From NCBI GenBank assembly GCA_964479445.1, contig CAYZMH010000082.1, positions 1 to 14,675 on the forward strand: 14,675 bases of DNA, in the 5' to 3' direction. Each line of letters begins with the position of its first letter. Position 1 is the first letter of the stretch. The notes beneath the pieces were generated by a model. The model saw nothing but the letters and a program-made list of their open reading frames with translations, ran no database searches and was not told the origin of the DNA. Positions 14,407 to 14,675 of this stretch are shown here, in pieces. Source of the stretch: CAYZMH01 sp964479445. Lineage in GTDB: Bacteria; Bacteroidota; Bacteroidia; Bacteroidales; GCA-2748055. Made by a program: the position numbers and the translations under genes.

Positions 14407-14462
14407 CGCATCGAATGGCCAGGGAAGCTCCTTCAGCACTGCTGATAACAGCTTTTGATGCG
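14407..14462. other. Inverted repeat between convergent genes, possible termination structure
   Basis: CGCATCGAA (14407-14415) pairs with TTTGATGCG (14454-14462) as a 9-bp stem with one G-U pair when read on the plus strand. Between the arms smaller hairpins can form (GAAG-CTC-CTTC, and CAGC-ACT-GCTG or GCTG-ATAA-CAGC). It fills most of the 75-nt gap between the hydrolase and the convergent peptidase gene. No proper U-tract follows the outer stem in either direction, so a terminator role is only plausible. Confidence 0.3.
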
Positions 14463-14476
14463 AGGCAGGGTTTTCA

Positions 14477-14675
14477 TCACTTCTTTTTTTCCAGGAACGA
14501 TTCCAGCAGGGCATAGATCTCTTCCTGCTGCGGTTTCTCCATATTGCGGATGCGGGTGCGATGCGATCCCCGGGTTTTGTAGAACACTCTCGAATTAGTA
14601 TTTCCTGCCAGTTCCACGGCAGTGGCCGACCAGGTGTCGTATTCGCCGTAGATAAAAATAAAGTTTTCGGCTTCG
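14477..14675 (-). CDS. Probable S37-family serine peptidase, C-terminal fragment
   Basis: The last 65 codons of a minus-strand gene whose start lies beyond the right edge, ending in TGA at 14477-14479. The fragment reads ENFIFIYGEYDTWSATAVEL near its beginning and later YKTRGSHRTRI, then a charged helix and a KKK end. In alpha/beta-hydrolase-fold peptidases of the S37 (PS-10-like) family a FIYG..D.WSA segment carries the catalytic Asp and a G(S/N)H..RI segment the catalytic His, and both are recognisable here. The nucleophilic Ser region is not in the window. These enzymes are generally secreted aminopeptidases, which cannot be verified from the C terminus. A related alpha/beta hydrolase is the alternative. 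Confidence 0.6.
   Translation of the reverse strand, partial: EAENFIFIYGEYDTWSATAVELAGNTNSRVFYKTRGSHRTRIRNMEKPQQEEIYALLESFLEKKK

Noticed and set aside
1..14675. Search for a defence island, phage, transposon or novel multi-gene system
   Set aside because: All long plus- and minus-strand genes fall into housekeeping or envelope families in normal arrangement. No integrase, transposase, repeat array or atypical gene cluster was seen.

Overview
The window reads as ordinary chromosomal DNA of a Bacteroidota bacterium, probably from the Bacteroidales/Marinilabiliales side. The gliding-type ABC transporter pair GldF/GldG is found essentially only in that phylum. The C-terminal piece of an anaerobic sulfatase-maturase fits it. 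Several genes are preceded by the Bacteroidota -7 promoter box TAnnTTTG instead of sigma-70 -10 hexamers. Genes are densely packed, mostly in co-directional runs with overlapping stops and starts. I saw no insertion sequence, phage gene, CRISPR array, tRNA or rRNA.

Layout. (a) 1-235 (+): 3' end of a radical-SAM sulfatase-maturating enzyme. (b) 386-3844 (-): in transcription order a NUDIX hydrolase, pheT (Phe-tRNA synthetase beta chain) and a MacroD-type macrodomain protein. The NUDIX gene ends in an intrinsic terminator, and pheT has its own -7 box immediately after it, so pheT-macrodomain is probably a separate two-gene unit. (c) 3845-4039: divergent intergenic region with a promoter box facing each way and three copies of the heptamer TTACCGG. 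(d) 4040-7496 (+): surE, a 97-residue three-helix membrane protein, lpxB (lipid A disaccharide synthase) and a secreted SpoIID/LytB-domain protein, with overlaps at surE/membrane protein (14 nt) and lpxB/SpoIID (4 nt). This is a cell-envelope operon. (e) 7548-10958 (+): gldF, gldG and a DUF4340-like membrane-anchored protein, a GldFG-type ABC exporter module without its ATPase. (f) 11078-13004 (+): dnaN (sliding clamp) and a DEDDh 3'-5' exonuclease with an ExoX-like C-terminal domain, a replication/repair pair. (g) 13071-14401 (+): a FAH-family hydrolase/tautomerase and a metallo-beta-lactamase-fold hydrolase overlapping by 1 nt. (h) 14477-14675 (-): C-terminal end of a probable S37-family serine peptidase, convergent with (g).

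I do not find a convincing new multi-gene system. The items most worth a second look are small: a possible 12-codon leader peptide plus hairpin coupled to lpxB, the TTACCGG repeats in the NUDIX/surE divergent promoter region, the compact terminator-promoter junction before pheT, the unknown membrane protein inside the surE-lpxB operon, and the pheT-macrodomain pairing. All functions are read from motifs by eye; no database search was run.
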